Below, one piece after another: positions 37,401 to 47,400 of a stretch of 64,000 nt of DNA. The notes below the pieces were generated by a model. That model made no database searches. It saw only the letters and a program-made list of their open reading frames with translations, and had not been told where the DNA came from. A program made the translations under genes and the position numbers. This stretch comes from Symsagittifera roscoffensis (lineage: Eukaryota; Xenacoelomorpha; Acoela; Convolutidae). Where the stretch lies: positions 67,839,477 to 67,903,476 of the forward strand of contig NC_087066.1 in assembly GCF_963678635.1 (NCBI RefSeq). Direction: 5' to 3'. The stretch's first letter is position 1. Every line of letters begins with the position of its first letter.

Positions 37401-40400
37401 AAGCACCAAGCAGCTTGAGTATGAAACTTAATGTTATCTCTGGTCAGAGGTTCGGTATGGCACCGCAAGGAAGTAAAATACAGTCGATAATCTCGGTGGC
37501 AGGGCATCAGGTAATCAGAAATCTGAGTGAGCCGTCTGAGATCACTTCGATGCATTTGGACACATATGCAGACTATCTGAGGCAGATGGAGCCACGCACC
37601 GAGTCGAGGGCTGTGAGGGCACTACTAACGACGGGTGACCCTCGCACGAAGAAACTTCATGGACGCTACCTAGAAGTCTATGGGCCGTATCAAGTGATGC
37701 TGAACGTGGATGGGATCAGTATCTACACCAGGACTTATGTAACAACGGATGATGACCAAATAGGGCAGATCTATTTGGGAGAAGAGGAACTCAAGGTCCG
37801 CAGGATAGGCCATGACGCCATGATGGAACAAGACGCAGTACACATTGGATATGAAGCAGATGTGACAGCACATCTGCTCGACACCAACGGAACAAAAATC
37901 GGAGTCACAGGGCTTCTGGACACAGGAGCGGTAGTGAGTGTGATGCCGATAAAAACTTGGGAAAGAATGGGCTTCACGCGGGAAGATCTAATTCCAACGA
38001 ATCTCCGACTGGCCGCAGCCAATCGAGGAGCCATCTACGTAGCCGGAAGAACACCGATAACGGTCCTTCACATGGGAGGACGAGATCTTTGGATGAGCTT
38101 CCTGGTGGTAGAGAATCTGGACGATGCCGACCAATTCATCTTGGGCAGAGATTTTGTCAGGAATTTTGACGTGATGATTGATTTGAACAACGGTCTGATA
38201 CGGATTAGAAACCCGGACCGAAAGTATGTTAAGAGACCAATTAATAGGATAATAACAGACGAAAATAAGGTAGCAGTTTTTTTGGATAGAAAAGTAAAAT
38301 TAAAACCAGGACAAGCTGTAGTAGCAATTTTTAGAATGAGAAATTTAAATTCGTTGAGTGATAGTAAACAGGTTTGCTTGGTACCAAATCCAAATAGTCA
38401 GAGTTCGGTGATTTTAGGCCGGAGCTTCTCGGTAACGCGAAACGGACTGTGTGTCAGTGTGTTGTTGAACACACTGGACACCACGGTTTCAATCCAGCGT
38501 GGAAAGAAGCTTGGCTACGCTTTGCCGATGAGGACCGACTATGAGGAGACACAAAACTTGAAGAAATATAGTGTGAAAGACTGTCCTTATCATGCAAATA
38601 AAGATAAAATTTTAAAGAGAATTAATGAATTAAAATCTATTCATAAATTGTTTTCAATGAAATCCGAAACGGACGACGGCTTATCAAGCTGCTCGAATTT
38701 TCCAGAACGCCCCTCGTCATATGAACTAGACTCTGACAAACCGGTTTTGCCAGAAATAGAACATTTAAAAGGGAAAATATGTGAGGGAGATTTTGAAAAA
38801 TTGCGGGACCTCCTAAATCGGAACGCCGAGGTATTTTCAAAACATAAGGCGGACATCGGTTGCTGTAACTTCGTCGAACACGAAATCGAACTAGAAGAGG
38901 GCGCCGTTCCCCATAGGGAAGGCGCAAGGCGAATGACGCCACATAAAATGGAAGCGTGCCGAGCGGAAATAGAAATGTTGCTTGAATACGACATGATAGA
39001 GCCCTCGAAATCGCCATGGGCTTGCGGAGTAGTAATGGCGAAAAAGAAAGGGGGGCAGATTAGATTTTGTTGCGACTTTCGTTACTTGAACGCGGTAACA
39101 ATAAAAGATGCGTACCCGATACCGCGAATAGACGAGAGCCTATCTAAACTTGGTGATGCCAAGTTCTTCACCACATTGGACTTAGGTTCTGCCTTCTGGC
39201 AGGTTCCTTTGCGGAAAAAGGATAGGGAAAAAACCGGTTTCGCGTGCGAATTGGGGTTGTACCAGTGGAAGAGGATGCCCTTCGGCTTGTGCAATGCAAC
39301 AGCAACCTTTCAAAGGCTGATGGCTCAGGCTTTGACAGGAGTGACCAAAAAGTACGGGAATCTCTTGATGTGCTACGTGGATGACGTAGTCATAGCGACA
39401 CCGACACTGGAGGATCACATTGACCGGCTCGATGAGGTCTTCGGATGTATGAAAAGAGCAGGCTTGAAATGCAAACCATCGAAATGTGAAATCCTTAGGG
39501 ATTCGATCAAGTACCTGGGAAGAATGGTGGACAGGCATGGTGTGAGGCCAGATCCGGAAGCAGTAGAGGCTGTGCTGACATGGAAGGCTCCGAGGACGGA
39601 CACACAGCTAATGAGCTTCCTGGGGTTTGCCAATTATTACCGTGAATTCATCAAAGGATATGCGGACAAGGTGTACCCGATGCAGAAGCTAATGCGCAAC
39701 AAAGGGAAAAAGTTCGAATGGAACGATGAGGCACAGGTTGCATTCGAGAACATAAAGCGGGAACTGTGCGAAGCGCCAGTGCTGGGCATGCCTACAGAAG
39801 AGGGCATGTATGTTCTCGACACAGACGCATCGGTGGTGGCCATCTCAAGAATCTTGCATCAAGAGCAAGAATGGAACGGAAGAACAGTTCTCCGTCCCAT
39901 TGCATACGGCAGCAAGGTCTTGAGTGACACAGAGATGAAATATGGCGCACCGAAAGCAGAAATGTTTGCAGTAGTCACCTTCGTGGAAAAGTACCGTGCA
40001 TACTTGGGGAGCGCTCCCTTCAAGTTACGCGTGGACAACAGAGCGTTATCCTGGTTGAAGACCTACTCGATGGATCAGAGTTATATTGGTAGATGGATAG
40101 TAAGATTGGATGGCTACCATATGATAATCGAACATAGGATGCGTGATAAACACCAGAATGCTGACAGCCTCAGCAAGAAAACTGAGTTCTATGAAAGATT
40201 GGAGCAGAAGCAGGCCAATCAGGCGGAAATAAAGGAGGGATTCTCGTTTCTGGACAAAGAAACTTATGAAGCGCTTCCCTTAACGAGATGGTTGGATAAA
40301 TCAAGACATCCAATTCCAGGGCACCCTGAGTTACCTGTAGGGAAAGCAGCCGAGATAAAGATCCTGTCCAAGGAGGATCCGGTCCCCTTGGATTTGTTGC

Positions 40401-42634
40401 TGCGTTCGAACCTGGTCCAGCAAGAACTCTCTCGCATGAATATAAACAGCGTCTCATTATTGGATAAAACGGTGCAAGTCACACCTCAAGTGATGCGGAT
40501 GCTGGGTGGATTGTTAGAAAGAGAAGTGACCAGAGATGACCCCGAGTGGACAGCAGCAGTGGCATCGCTAACAGTCATTGAGAAGGTGAAGATCATGCCG
40601 TCCAGACGACAGCACGAAGAGAACGAAAGGGATTGTAGGACAATAGTTCAGCAACTAGTATCCTCAATACCCCAGGAGATTTTAACAAGTACTTCTTACG
40701 GACAGAAAGAACAGGGGAGCAGCAAGCGAAAGAAAACCGTCACCTTTGTAGACCGGGATAAAGAGGGTGGAGTTGTAGAACAAAATCTGCCGCAAGACTA
40801 TTTGTCCGGGGAGAAGGATGAGGAGAAAAACCAGCAATCACAAGATCAACACCCGGGACAAGGAAATTTGTCCGGGGAGTCTGAGATAAACGAGGAAATT
40901 CCTGACGAGAGACAGGACCCAGAGAACAAGGTTTTGTCCGGGGAGTTCAGGTGGATGCGAAGAAAGCACAGACATGATCTGGAGGAGCGTGCAGTCTCCA
41001 GCACAACCTCTTCGACGGAGGATGCTTCCCGAAACTCAGGAATGGACACCTATTCAGACAGGAACTCGAGTTCGGGATCCGAACTGTCAGAACTGGCGAT
41101 ACACACGCTACTAGTGGAAACTCGGGCGAGAGACCTGGACAGAGAGGTGTACCAGGATCCTGACAGTGATCGCTACCTAATACCAAGCGAAAGAGTCTTT
41201 GATAACGCAGCGGATGACTTAGAAACGATAGCGGTATCGAAACGTTCGATAAGCCTGTTGCCGCAGAAAGAGGTAGTCAGGACTGATCTTCAGCCGTTTC
41301 AGCAAGAAACACAACCGTTGGCGAAGATTTGGTGCGTTAAGATGGAAGAAGACACACATCAGCCCAACGAGCTGAATAGTCAGATGAGAGTCATGAAGAC
41401 GTACTTGAAGGCGAGATACAGACTCTCGGACCTTCTAAGGGCGCAGAGAAATGATCGCATGACAAGCAACCTAAAAAGGTGGATAGAAAACGGTGCACCT
41501 GACAAATGTGACCTAGAAGAAGATAGCTATAGGATCCTGAGACAATACTTCATGCAGAAGGAGGGGAGATTATATCTGAACAAGGACGGGATCGTGGCTT
41601 GCAGGAGAAGAGAAGAAGACAAGGTCTTATACAAATATAACGCGATAGTGTTGCCGCAACTCTATCAGACAGAACTATTATTCAGGTCGCATGATCAGAT
41701 GGGCCATCAAGGGATCGACAAAGTGTATTGGAGGATCCTGAAGCGCTTTGAGTGGCCTGGAATGAAAAAGGCATGTGAGAAATGGGTAACAGCGTGCCTT
41801 TCATGCCAACAGGTCAAGGATCCAAGGAAATTACGATTTCCTTTACAATCCATTGAGTCGTCTGAATTCAACGAGGTGGTGCAGATAGATCACCAGAAGA
41901 TATGCATGACAGACAGCGGTTATAACCAAGTCTTGGTCATGATAGATCACTTCACGAAGTATGCAGAGGCCGTGCCCTGCATAACTGCCTCGGCGGAAGA
42001 GACATGCGACCACCTGATCAACACGTGGATAGCAAGACATGGTTGTCCAATGACGTTTCAATCGGATAATGGAACAGCTTTCGTAGGAGAGCTTACGAAA
42101 GAGCTCATGAGACGCTCACAGGTCGCTCAGGCTCACTCCACGACATACCACCCTCAAACGAATGGCTTAGTGGAAAGACAGAATAGGACGTTAGTGTCGA
42201 TGCTGAGGGTATATTGTTCCAGGTACATGACCGATTGGGACAGATACCTTCCACAGGTGATGGGAGCTTATAATAGCACGCAACACTCCACCACTGGGGT
42301 CAGTCCACACATGATGCTGACGGGGCACGAGAAGTCTTTACCCTTGACATTCTTCTACCCAGAGTATGAGGGGAAGAAAACAGGTTTACGTAAGGGATGT
42401 GATCAGACGTCAACAGGAGTTGAACGATCTGTGCAGACGAAATACTCAGCAAGCACAGGCAAGGCAGAGGAAAAGATTCGACAAGAAAGCAGCTGGTGCA
42501 AAGGCCTACTCGGTGGGAGACTACGTATGGGTATTTCAGAACGTTATACCACCGAAAGGAACAAAGAAGCTTCTAAAAAAGTGGAGGGGTCCCTTCATGA
42601 TTACGGAGGTGCACCAGGAGGGACGTTTTTATAG
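34439..42634 (+). CDS. Fused Gag-Pol: Gag, CCHC knuckles, protease, RT, RNase H, integrase core
   Basis: 2,731 codons. Residues 1-590 are low-complexity, with a charged coiled coil at about 290-410. A Ty3-type Gag capsid-like domain spans about 593-738. Two CCHC zinc knuckles start at C802 and C854 (C-x2-C-x4-H-x4-C). Aspartic protease has LLDTGA (D1161) with ILGRDF downstream. RT has FTTLDLGSAFWQ, MPFGLCNAT and YVDD at 1646-1649. RNase H has YVLDTDAS (D1796), KAEMFAV, LRVDNRALSW and NADSLS. An acidic linker of about 350 residues follows. Integrase has H2418-x4-H2423...C-x2-C zinc binding and the catalytic triad D2484, D2543 and E2579 (D-x35-E). Gag and Pol share one frame without frameshift or stop. 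The frame leaves the integrase C-terminal region at about 42370, and the last 90 or so residues are out-of-frame nonsense. Confidence 0.96.
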   Translation: MSLDKSRIPKRGNSSRKFIPEKQRKTMTDPFVDWIKRSRSDKEETVSGRMVETRSQKTSEERRELLEVEVNTDHTMNDNQGVNGLEGRGRRLASESTPVEQGHDFATSTGTLDREEMSELSDISTEVAATRRSPTDNTMMASGTGKQTTSSSFSERMKNTLGNFFPFSMGGGAGNDGESQEDEEDEEEQGDFGSQVSLNSSIQESEAHVGRETGTMDKFGVVTTISKEANTPGQSKDFATRTSSEPQPEESRFRGLGNALMDPEINNEKTLKQTVKARISTSTKLPGTDRVTPPLVTPLVDTGAALEEALNNIVGSLGEKNEQMSIRMSELERAVHIEREGLREEINRNRQEVGRSEKRLKERTDEHMTRNLSRMTREAEQRELRLRADMEKLRIQQEQSLGSLDTKIDAMMERRTQAIMDRLDGLLSSKSGPKEGEPNSGGPSREPRVNFNEHQRRKTYGSTRGRGSSSGYATRGNTAWGPNSRANSTGNRQTSNERPTQGTHATGRSDFGNRGHASPKRSHVGQEGNTHGDSDCRDAPHTEPSTRCEDTQAGHSRDATAMATAFEPLNRSLETFLTRLSRNNERSEKSRRVFKKPRCYKDESDGCIDTWIEVMKLHFEEEDLSERQECSALTSNLEGTALNCVMAKKQYQRDTAEKIFEILLNRFGSGVQGHQAMMRFEKRRQREDETIDKFLDDLEMLRRRSQPDESNRRMNLAVASKFIDGVKNDELRTMLATHYTPLSTNAPTPEELRLKSKEYLLLKPPSRSGYYKNNYGNFNNGPANQGNNWYKPRDDMDKRRSCANCSSTDHHVSACPAYKQGMKAIGFSLEDEDASELDHEDFMRGVIAKFGPRCFFCNLEGHFKSDCPQFWDAVADIKHPRHEEALSGVKASKARLLSEAEARRKDKPQELVAKKMQAVTEEAREPEPATAADDFKIDYRAAARDAINRVQQELVTKEIEQKVKLELENEKLQEQLNAFEATEVEEAKAPSSLSMKLNVISGQRFGMAPQGSKIQSIISVAGHQVIRNLSEPSEITSMHLDTYADYLRQMEPRTESRAVRALLTTGDPRTKKLHGRYLEVYGPYQVMLNVDGISIYTRTYVTTDDDQIGQIYLGEEELKVRRIGHDAMMEQDAVHIGYEADVTAHLLDTNGTKIGVTGLLDTGAVVSVMPIKTWERMGFTREDLIPTNLRLAAANRGAIYVAGRTPITVLHMGGRDLWMSFLVVENLDDADQFILGRDFVRNFDVMIDLNNGLIRIRNPDRKYVKRPINRIITDENKVAVFLDRKVKLKPGQAVVAIFRMRNLNSLSDSKQVCLVPNPNSQSSVILGRSFSVTRNGLCVSVLLNTLDTTVSIQRGKKLGYALPMRTDYEETQNLKKYSVKDCPYHANKDKILKRINELKSIHKLFSMKSETDDGLSSCSNFPERPSSYELDSDKPVLPEIEHLKGKICEGDFEKLRDLLNRNAEVFSKHKADIGCCNFVEHEIELEEGAVPHREGARRMTPHKMEACRAEIEMLLEYDMIEPSKSPWACGVVMAKKKGGQIRFCCDFRYLNAVTIKDAYPIPRIDESLSKLGDAKFFTTLDLGSAFWQVPLRKKDREKTGFACELGLYQWKRMPFGLCNATATFQRLMAQALTGVTKKYGNLLMCYVDDVVIATPTLEDHIDRLDEVFGCMKRAGLKCKPSKCEILRDSIKYLGRMVDRHGVRPDPEAVEAVLTWKAPRTDTQLMSFLGFANYYREFIKGYADKVYPMQKLMRNKGKKFEWNDEAQVAFENIKRELCEAPVLGMPTEEGMYVLDTDASVVAISRILHQEQEWNGRTVLRPIAYGSKVLSDTEMKYGAPKAEMFAVVTFVEKYRAYLGSAPFKLRVDNRALSWLKTYSMDQSYIGRWIVRLDGYHMIIEHRMRDKHQNADSLSKKTEFYERLEQKQANQAEIKEGFSFLDKETYEALPLTRWLDKSRHPIPGHPELPVGKAAEIKILSKEDPVPLDLLLRSNLVQQELSRMNINSVSLLDKTVQVTPQVMRMLGGLLEREVTRDDPEWTAAVASLTVIEKVKIMPSRRQHEENERDCRTIVQQLVSSIPQEILTSTSYGQKEQGSSKRKKTVTFVDRDKEGGVVEQNLPQDYLSGEKDEEKNQQSQDQHPGQGNLSGESEINEEIPDERQDPENKVLSGEFRWMRRKHRHDLEERAVSSTTSSTEDASRNSGMDTYSDRNSSSGSELSELAIHTLLVETRARDLDREVYQDPDSDRYLIPSERVFDNAADDLETIAVSKRSISLLPQKEVVRTDLQPFQQETQPLAKIWCVKMEEDTHQPNELNSQMRVMKTYLKARYRLSDLLRAQRNDRMTSNLKRWIENGAPDKCDLEEDSYRILRQYFMQKEGRLYLNKDGIVACRRREEDKVLYKYNAIVLPQLYQTELLFRSHDQMGHQGIDKVYWRILKRFEWPGMKKACEKWVTACLSCQQVKDPRKLRFPLQSIESSEFNEVVQIDHQKICMTDSGYNQVLVMIDHFTKYAEAVPCITASAEETCDHLINTWIARHGCPMTFQSDNGTAFVGELTKELMRRSQVAQAHSTTYHPQTNGLVERQNRTLVSMLRVYCSRYMTDWDRYLPQVMGAYNSTQHSTTGVSPHMMLTGHEKSLPLTFFYPEYEGKKTGLRKGCDQTSTGVERSVQTKYSASTGKAEEKIRQESSWCKGLLGGRLRMGISERYTTERNKEASKKVEGSLHDYGGAPGGTFL
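40801..40945 (+). repeat. Three PPT-like motifs spaced exactly 66 bp
   Basis: TGTCCGGGGAG at 40803-40813, 40869-40879 and 40935-40945, each preceded by a T run. They encode LSGE at 22-residue intervals in the acidic linker between RNase H and integrase. Sequence between the copies has drifted, while the 13-base TTTGTCCGGGGAG core is identical. The same 11-mer forms the polypurine tract at the 3' LTR. Confidence 0.85.
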
Positions 42635-44036
42635 ACTGAGTACTGGCCGAGCCGCCCACTACGAGAACATCAAGCCACACAATCCATCGACAGAAGACTG
42701 GTGTATACCTGCAGACATGGAAGAAGGGGATTATCTAATGATGGACCCTGCTTGTGAGGTCAATGAAAAAGGCACCAGGGAGAAGAACGATGGAAACGAA
42801 GTCGTAGAGGAAGGCACGGATACACCATTGGACCTGGATCCAAACGAACAGATCGAAGCGGACGATGAAACCTTGCCCTACGCAGAGGAAGATTGGCAGG
42901 ATTCCGAACAGACAGAGGTTCCCAAGAACATGGAACCAGATCTTCCGTTCACGATGCAGACTCGTCAGAAAGACGGGACGAGACCAAGAAAGAAATACAA
43001 TCCTTACGGTGACGACTTTGTAGTGGATAGGATAGATCTAAAGAAAATAGTGGAGGAAGTAGTGGGTTTAGAGGAAATAACCGTGTCACAAGACATTGAC
43101 ATAGTCGATGATCACAACGATGAGTGGGTTGACGACTGGTCGAAACCCGAGGTGGAGTTCGACGATGAGCAACAGCAGTCAAATGAACAAGACCTGACGA
43201 ACCTGCGTGTCTTAGAGTGGCTGAACGAAATGACATCAGACCCTAAAAAGACCAGCGTTACGATTCAAGACGTAGATCGTGAAAGCGCGAAATACAATAA
43301 GACCGAACGAGATGATCCTTCCTGGGCTGCCCAGGAAGGACAACTTCTCATTCCAGCTTCTAACCTTGACTTGATATCCGGTATGCGATCGACGGGGACG
43401 CCGATGGATATTTTTGTCCGGGGAGTGGGGGTAGGACTTACCCACACTGAAAACCTGATAATAAAAAAATTGAGAATAGCAAGAGAAACAGGAGAGTTAG
43501 AAGCAGAAACAGGCGAAGAACCTAAGAAACCTGACATAGGCAGGGTAGTTGAGTCATATTTTAACTTACCAAATGAATATTCAAGTAACATAATACTAAC
43601 AGACAGTGATTTCATACTCACAAACAGAACATGTGCGATAGCAACCACCGCAGACATGAGTTTTAGGACAGCGTTAGCGGCAGATTTTAAGAGAGAATAC
43701 AAAAACGTGGAATTCCTTTGGAAGCAAAGACCAGGGATAGGGGGCGTAGCAGCCTTACCTCCGGCGGTGTCGCAGATACCGGGAAAGTACTTATGCTTCT
43801 TGGTAACGAGGGCGACGGAGAAGCAGCACGTGGACCCAGAAAACCTAGTCTTGTCTTTGACGAGGCTGAGGGACTTCCCTGTAGAAATAGACGTGAAGGA
43901 GCTCTCGCTTCCAGTGTACGATCCAAACAGAGGAAGACTGCATCCTCGGGAATTGTACGCGCTTGTACACGTGATATTCTCTGATACGAACATACAAGTA
44001 TATCTACACAAGAAATATTACTTAAGTATAGGCTGA
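42366..44036 (+). CDS. Integrase C-terminal domain fused to macro (ADP-ribose) domain, +1 frame of gag-pol
   Basis: 556 open codons; real translation must enter by continuation from gag-pol around 42370-42385. Residues 5-105 are the Ty3/gypsy integrase tail: RRQQELNDLCRRN, YSVGDYVWV and the GPY/F-type KKWRGPFMITEV (GPF at 75-77). Residues 110-400 form an acidic, low-complexity spacer. Residues about 405-556 resemble a macro domain of TARG1/OARD1 type: ILTNRTCAIATTADMSF (ligand loop side), RTALAADFKREYKN, GKYLCFLVTR, DPENLVLSLTRLRDF, DVKELSLPVYDPNRGRL and YALVHVIFSDTNIQVYLH. Macro domains bind or remove ADP-ribose. The lysine after 'LIT' in TARG1 (from memory) is Arg here and the GCGLD segment is altered, so catalysis is uncertain. 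Homology is by visual comparison only. Confidence 0.8.
   Translation: MRGRKQVYVRDVIRRQQELNDLCRRNTQQAQARQRKRFDKKAAGAKAYSVGDYVWVFQNVIPPKGTKKLLKKWRGPFMITEVHQEGRFYRLSTGRAAHYENIKPHNPSTEDWCIPADMEEGDYLMMDPACEVNEKGTREKNDGNEVVEEGTDTPLDLDPNEQIEADDETLPYAEEDWQDSEQTEVPKNMEPDLPFTMQTRQKDGTRPRKKYNPYGDDFVVDRIDLKKIVEEVVGLEEITVSQDIDIVDDHNDEWVDDWSKPEVEFDDEQQQSNEQDLTNLRVLEWLNEMTSDPKKTSVTIQDVDRESAKYNKTERDDPSWAAQEGQLLIPASNLDLISGMRSTGTPMDIFVRGVGVGLTHTENLIIKKLRIARETGELEAETGEEPKKPDIGRVVESYFNLPNEYSSNIILTDSDFILTNRTCAIATTADMSFRTALAADFKREYKNVEFLWKQRPGIGGVAALPPAVSQIPGKYLCFLVTRATEKQHVDPENLVLSLTRLRDFPVEIDVKELSLPVYDPNRGRLHPRELYALVHVIFSDTNIQVYLHKKYYLSIG
43415..43425 (+). promoter_or_regulatory. Internal PPT-like motif in a second reading frame
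   Basis: TGTCCGGGGAG preceded by a T5 run, identical to the copies at 40803, 40869, 40935 and 53795. Here it is read as FVRGV, not LSGE. Conservation is therefore of the nucleotide sequence, not of a peptide. Confidence 0.7.
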
Positions 44037-44424
44037 GTGATGTGCGAAAGAGTGTTAGGCCAAAGACTAAGTTGCATGTGATATGTGTGTTATGTTATGT
44101 TATGTTATGTGTTAGGTTATTAAGATCATGGGTAAGTAGGGGTTAGTGACCATGAACAACTAGATGACGATCTTGGGAATAGATCCAAAGTTTGGACTGT
44201 CCAATCTTAGGTCGAATTCCAAAATTTTAGAAACCAATTGATTTTAATAAATTTTAGGATAAATATCTTTTTATCTGAACTGTTTTAATCAAATTTTAAC
44301 GATATATGTTAAGGTGAAACTGACAAGTGTGACATTCGTGATTTCTTTTCTAGATCCTGATTGATCATTTAAATTACTCACTTGAGTCAAAGAATCGAGT
44401 CAAATCAAACTTGAAAAGAATAGA
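44037..44424 (+). other. Spacer between pol and ORF2 with candidate 3' splice site
   Basis: Short 'gttat' microsatellite at about 44090-44120, then AT-rich DNA. At 44342-44353 'atttcttttctag' is a good pyrimidine tract plus AG, 72 bp before the ORF2 start. A splice from the leader to this site could make a subgenomic mRNA for ORF2 and ORF3. Inference from sequence only. Confidence 0.4.
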
Positions 44425-47400
44425 ATGCACAACTTCAACCTGGATGAATTGATGGACCTGGCAGAGGCATATGTAGGACCGATGGTAGATGCGATCTATC
44501 GTCGGCTGATCGAACGAGACTTCGCTCTGGAGGACCCAGAGGTGGTCATGATGCTGACCGCCCTGATCAACATCTTGGGGCACGACAACCGTGGGGACCG
44601 CCCCACGGAAGTCCTGTTGATGGCAGCATATGGAGAAAGAGGAGTACTAGACCGCCCGAACATGAGAGTGATGAGGTGGAGAAACGGGGCTCTCTCAGGG
44701 AGTGACCTGGCGAATGAGCCTGGATTGGGAAGTTCTAGGACTTACCAACCAGGTGAGATGCCAATGCCCTCTAAGCCTAAACCTGGGCTGACGAGAATGC
44801 ATCGGGAGATGAACAGCGAGGCGACCTCGTCTGGTTCACCACTGAGAGCAGCTGTGCCACCAAAAAGGGCGAAAGTAACACAGAAGGTTCAGACGAACCA
44901 AACCATACAAGATCTGGACGAGATGAACGATCAGCTGAGAAGTACGAAGAAGGAGTTAGACGATATGACGAAGACCATGCTGGCGATGGAGGAAGACCGG
45001 GACATGTGGAGAAAGTTGTTTGAAGACTTCAACAAAAAGCAGGGTCAAGAGATCGAACGCTTAAGGCAGGAATACAAAGAGCGATCGGAACAGGTGGCGT
45101 TGACAACGGCCATTGAGAAAGTGATACCTGCAAGGGATATTCCTCGTGGGCAGTCCCCGATGGAGCTCTTGACACCTCGAGAAATGAGTCAAACAACGGA
45201 GACACGGCTTCCAGCAGAGACGAACCGAGTAACAATCCCGGATCCTAGTGACACCTTGGGTGATCCCGTCGTAGAACAGACAGTGAGAAAACTGATAGAG
45301 ACAGCTGGACGATTGGTCGCTAACAAGAATGCACCAGGTTCCGGGGTGACTGCACCCTATGGAACGATTGACGATACGGGCAGAGTACAACTCTCCCAGA
45401 CCGTGATCAGACAAGGGATAAGTAACGTGACACCACTCATGGGGAGCTCGAGAATCCCAGAAAGGAAAGTACGAAAGATGCCAGCGAAGAAAGTGTCTCG
45501 TGTAATAGACGTGCAGAAGAATAATCAATTGAAGTATAATTTCACGGGAGTTCCGGAGACAGATCCGAGGGCCTGCTTCAATCGAGCTACCTGGAGCCCG
45601 GCTGTGAACCTGCAGCAACCACCACTCGGGACATCCCACCTGATATTGGGAGACAGTTTAGTCAGAGTGCTGTCGAATTTGAGGACCTCGTGGGTCACCA
45701 CGGTGATGGCCTTTGGAGGCGCGACAATAGCCCAATTATATCGGATGGTGGAACTGATGAATCCAGGGAAGATTCCCAATGTGATGATCTTAGTTGGGAC
45801 GAATGATATCTCCAGAGGATCAGACGAGCAGGAAGCACTGTGGGAGTCAATGATGGTGTGTTTGTTTACTACTCTCTGGCAGAAGTTCAGTTGCGCGGTA
45901 CTGACCGTTTGCACGGTGCCAATGAATACGAGAAGCCTGACAGCATCAGGGAGAAGGCACAACGAGGGAGTCATGAGATGGAACAACATCTTAAGGAACC
46001 TAGCAAATCGAAATGCCGGAAGGATGATCCTCATGGACATTGAGCATGAGTTGAGAGCCATGGATCAGGCCAGACTGACCACGGATGGCATCCACTTCGA
46101 CAGTATCGAAGGACAAGCTTGGTTGAATCGAGTCTTCCAAGAACGATTGGAGGAGCTGGAAGCAGAACTCTTTGACACAGGAGTGCTGAAGGAAGGGGGA
46201 ACGGTGAGTGATGCGGTAATTACCACCTTTGTGCCTCCTAGCCTGGAAACACGCCTGGGTACGGTCCCAGCCGTCACGAATTACCGGCAACAAAGTTCCA
46301 GCGAACCAGGTCGAAGAACAGACGTGCAGGATCGGTTGGGAGAAGCACCGATGAGGAGGACAATTCATCCTAGGAGAAGGATAGGACCTGTCAACCAACC
46401 AATCGAAGAAGTAGCAGGCACATCTAGGTCGGACACTAGATCGGAGACGACGAGTATCAGTCGAGAGGAAAGACCGAGCAGAGGCTCATTGTTGTGGTCG
46501 AGGCCCATACCGTCTCCTTGGCATATATACAAAGACGAACTAATGAAGCTGGATCTCCAGAGAGTAAGCTTCATCGAAGATGCGAGGAGGATGTTGAATG
46601 GAGCGACGCTATCCGTCAGCAGATTATACTCGATAACCGGCGTAGACTGGTTGATAGCCGCTATCATAAATTTCAGCTCCACGACGGCCTTGAGATTTGT
46701 CGATTTGGAGGGACTGCCCTCCAACAACACAATGGGACCTGTGAATGCAAGACCTTTGCAAGATGTGAGATTGAACCATGATGAGAGGAATCGTGAAGAA
46801 AGACCAGGAAGATTCCTGACGGCGAGAGCGCCGATTGGACAACACGTGAAGATATTTAGGCAGCTGACGACACCACCTGGTCATGTGAAGGAGAGAGTGT
46901 ACCCAAAACTAGTGAACCAAGATGGTGATGCCCAGAGATATGGCGGATTGGCAGCGATAAAGAAAGATGAGACCATCTTCGCCGCCTATGACAAAGCAGA
47001 GATGAGGAAGGCCAAAATCATGGTAGTAGCGAATTCAGAGTTCGTGTACACCTCCAAGTCTTTGTTTTGGCCGGACGTCGTAATGTTGGCCGCGGTTGAC
47101 CTAGACCTATTGCAATCAGTGTCTTTGGCTATAGGGGTACAAAGGCAGACAGAAATGAACCCAATTACGATGGTGTTTGCTGGCATCAATGACCATCTAC
47201 ACAGTAGAGGTTTTCTGAGCAGGCTCAGAGATCCTGCAACAGCAGAAAACGCAGGATGGCCAGCAATAAAAGACATCCTGGAGTCGATGGGTGAAGTGGT
47301 GGATGCGACGAAGGAGGGGTCATTCAATAAAGTGGCGTTGAGAGTAGTATTCGCGTTGTCTCCGGGATATGCACATCTCCCGGATGGACTGAAGTTTGTG

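Noticed and set aside
43265-44011. 248-codon open frame on the minus strand opposite the macro domain
   Set aside because: Antisense shadow of a codon-biased coding region; no domain, and the sense frame has clear family motifs.
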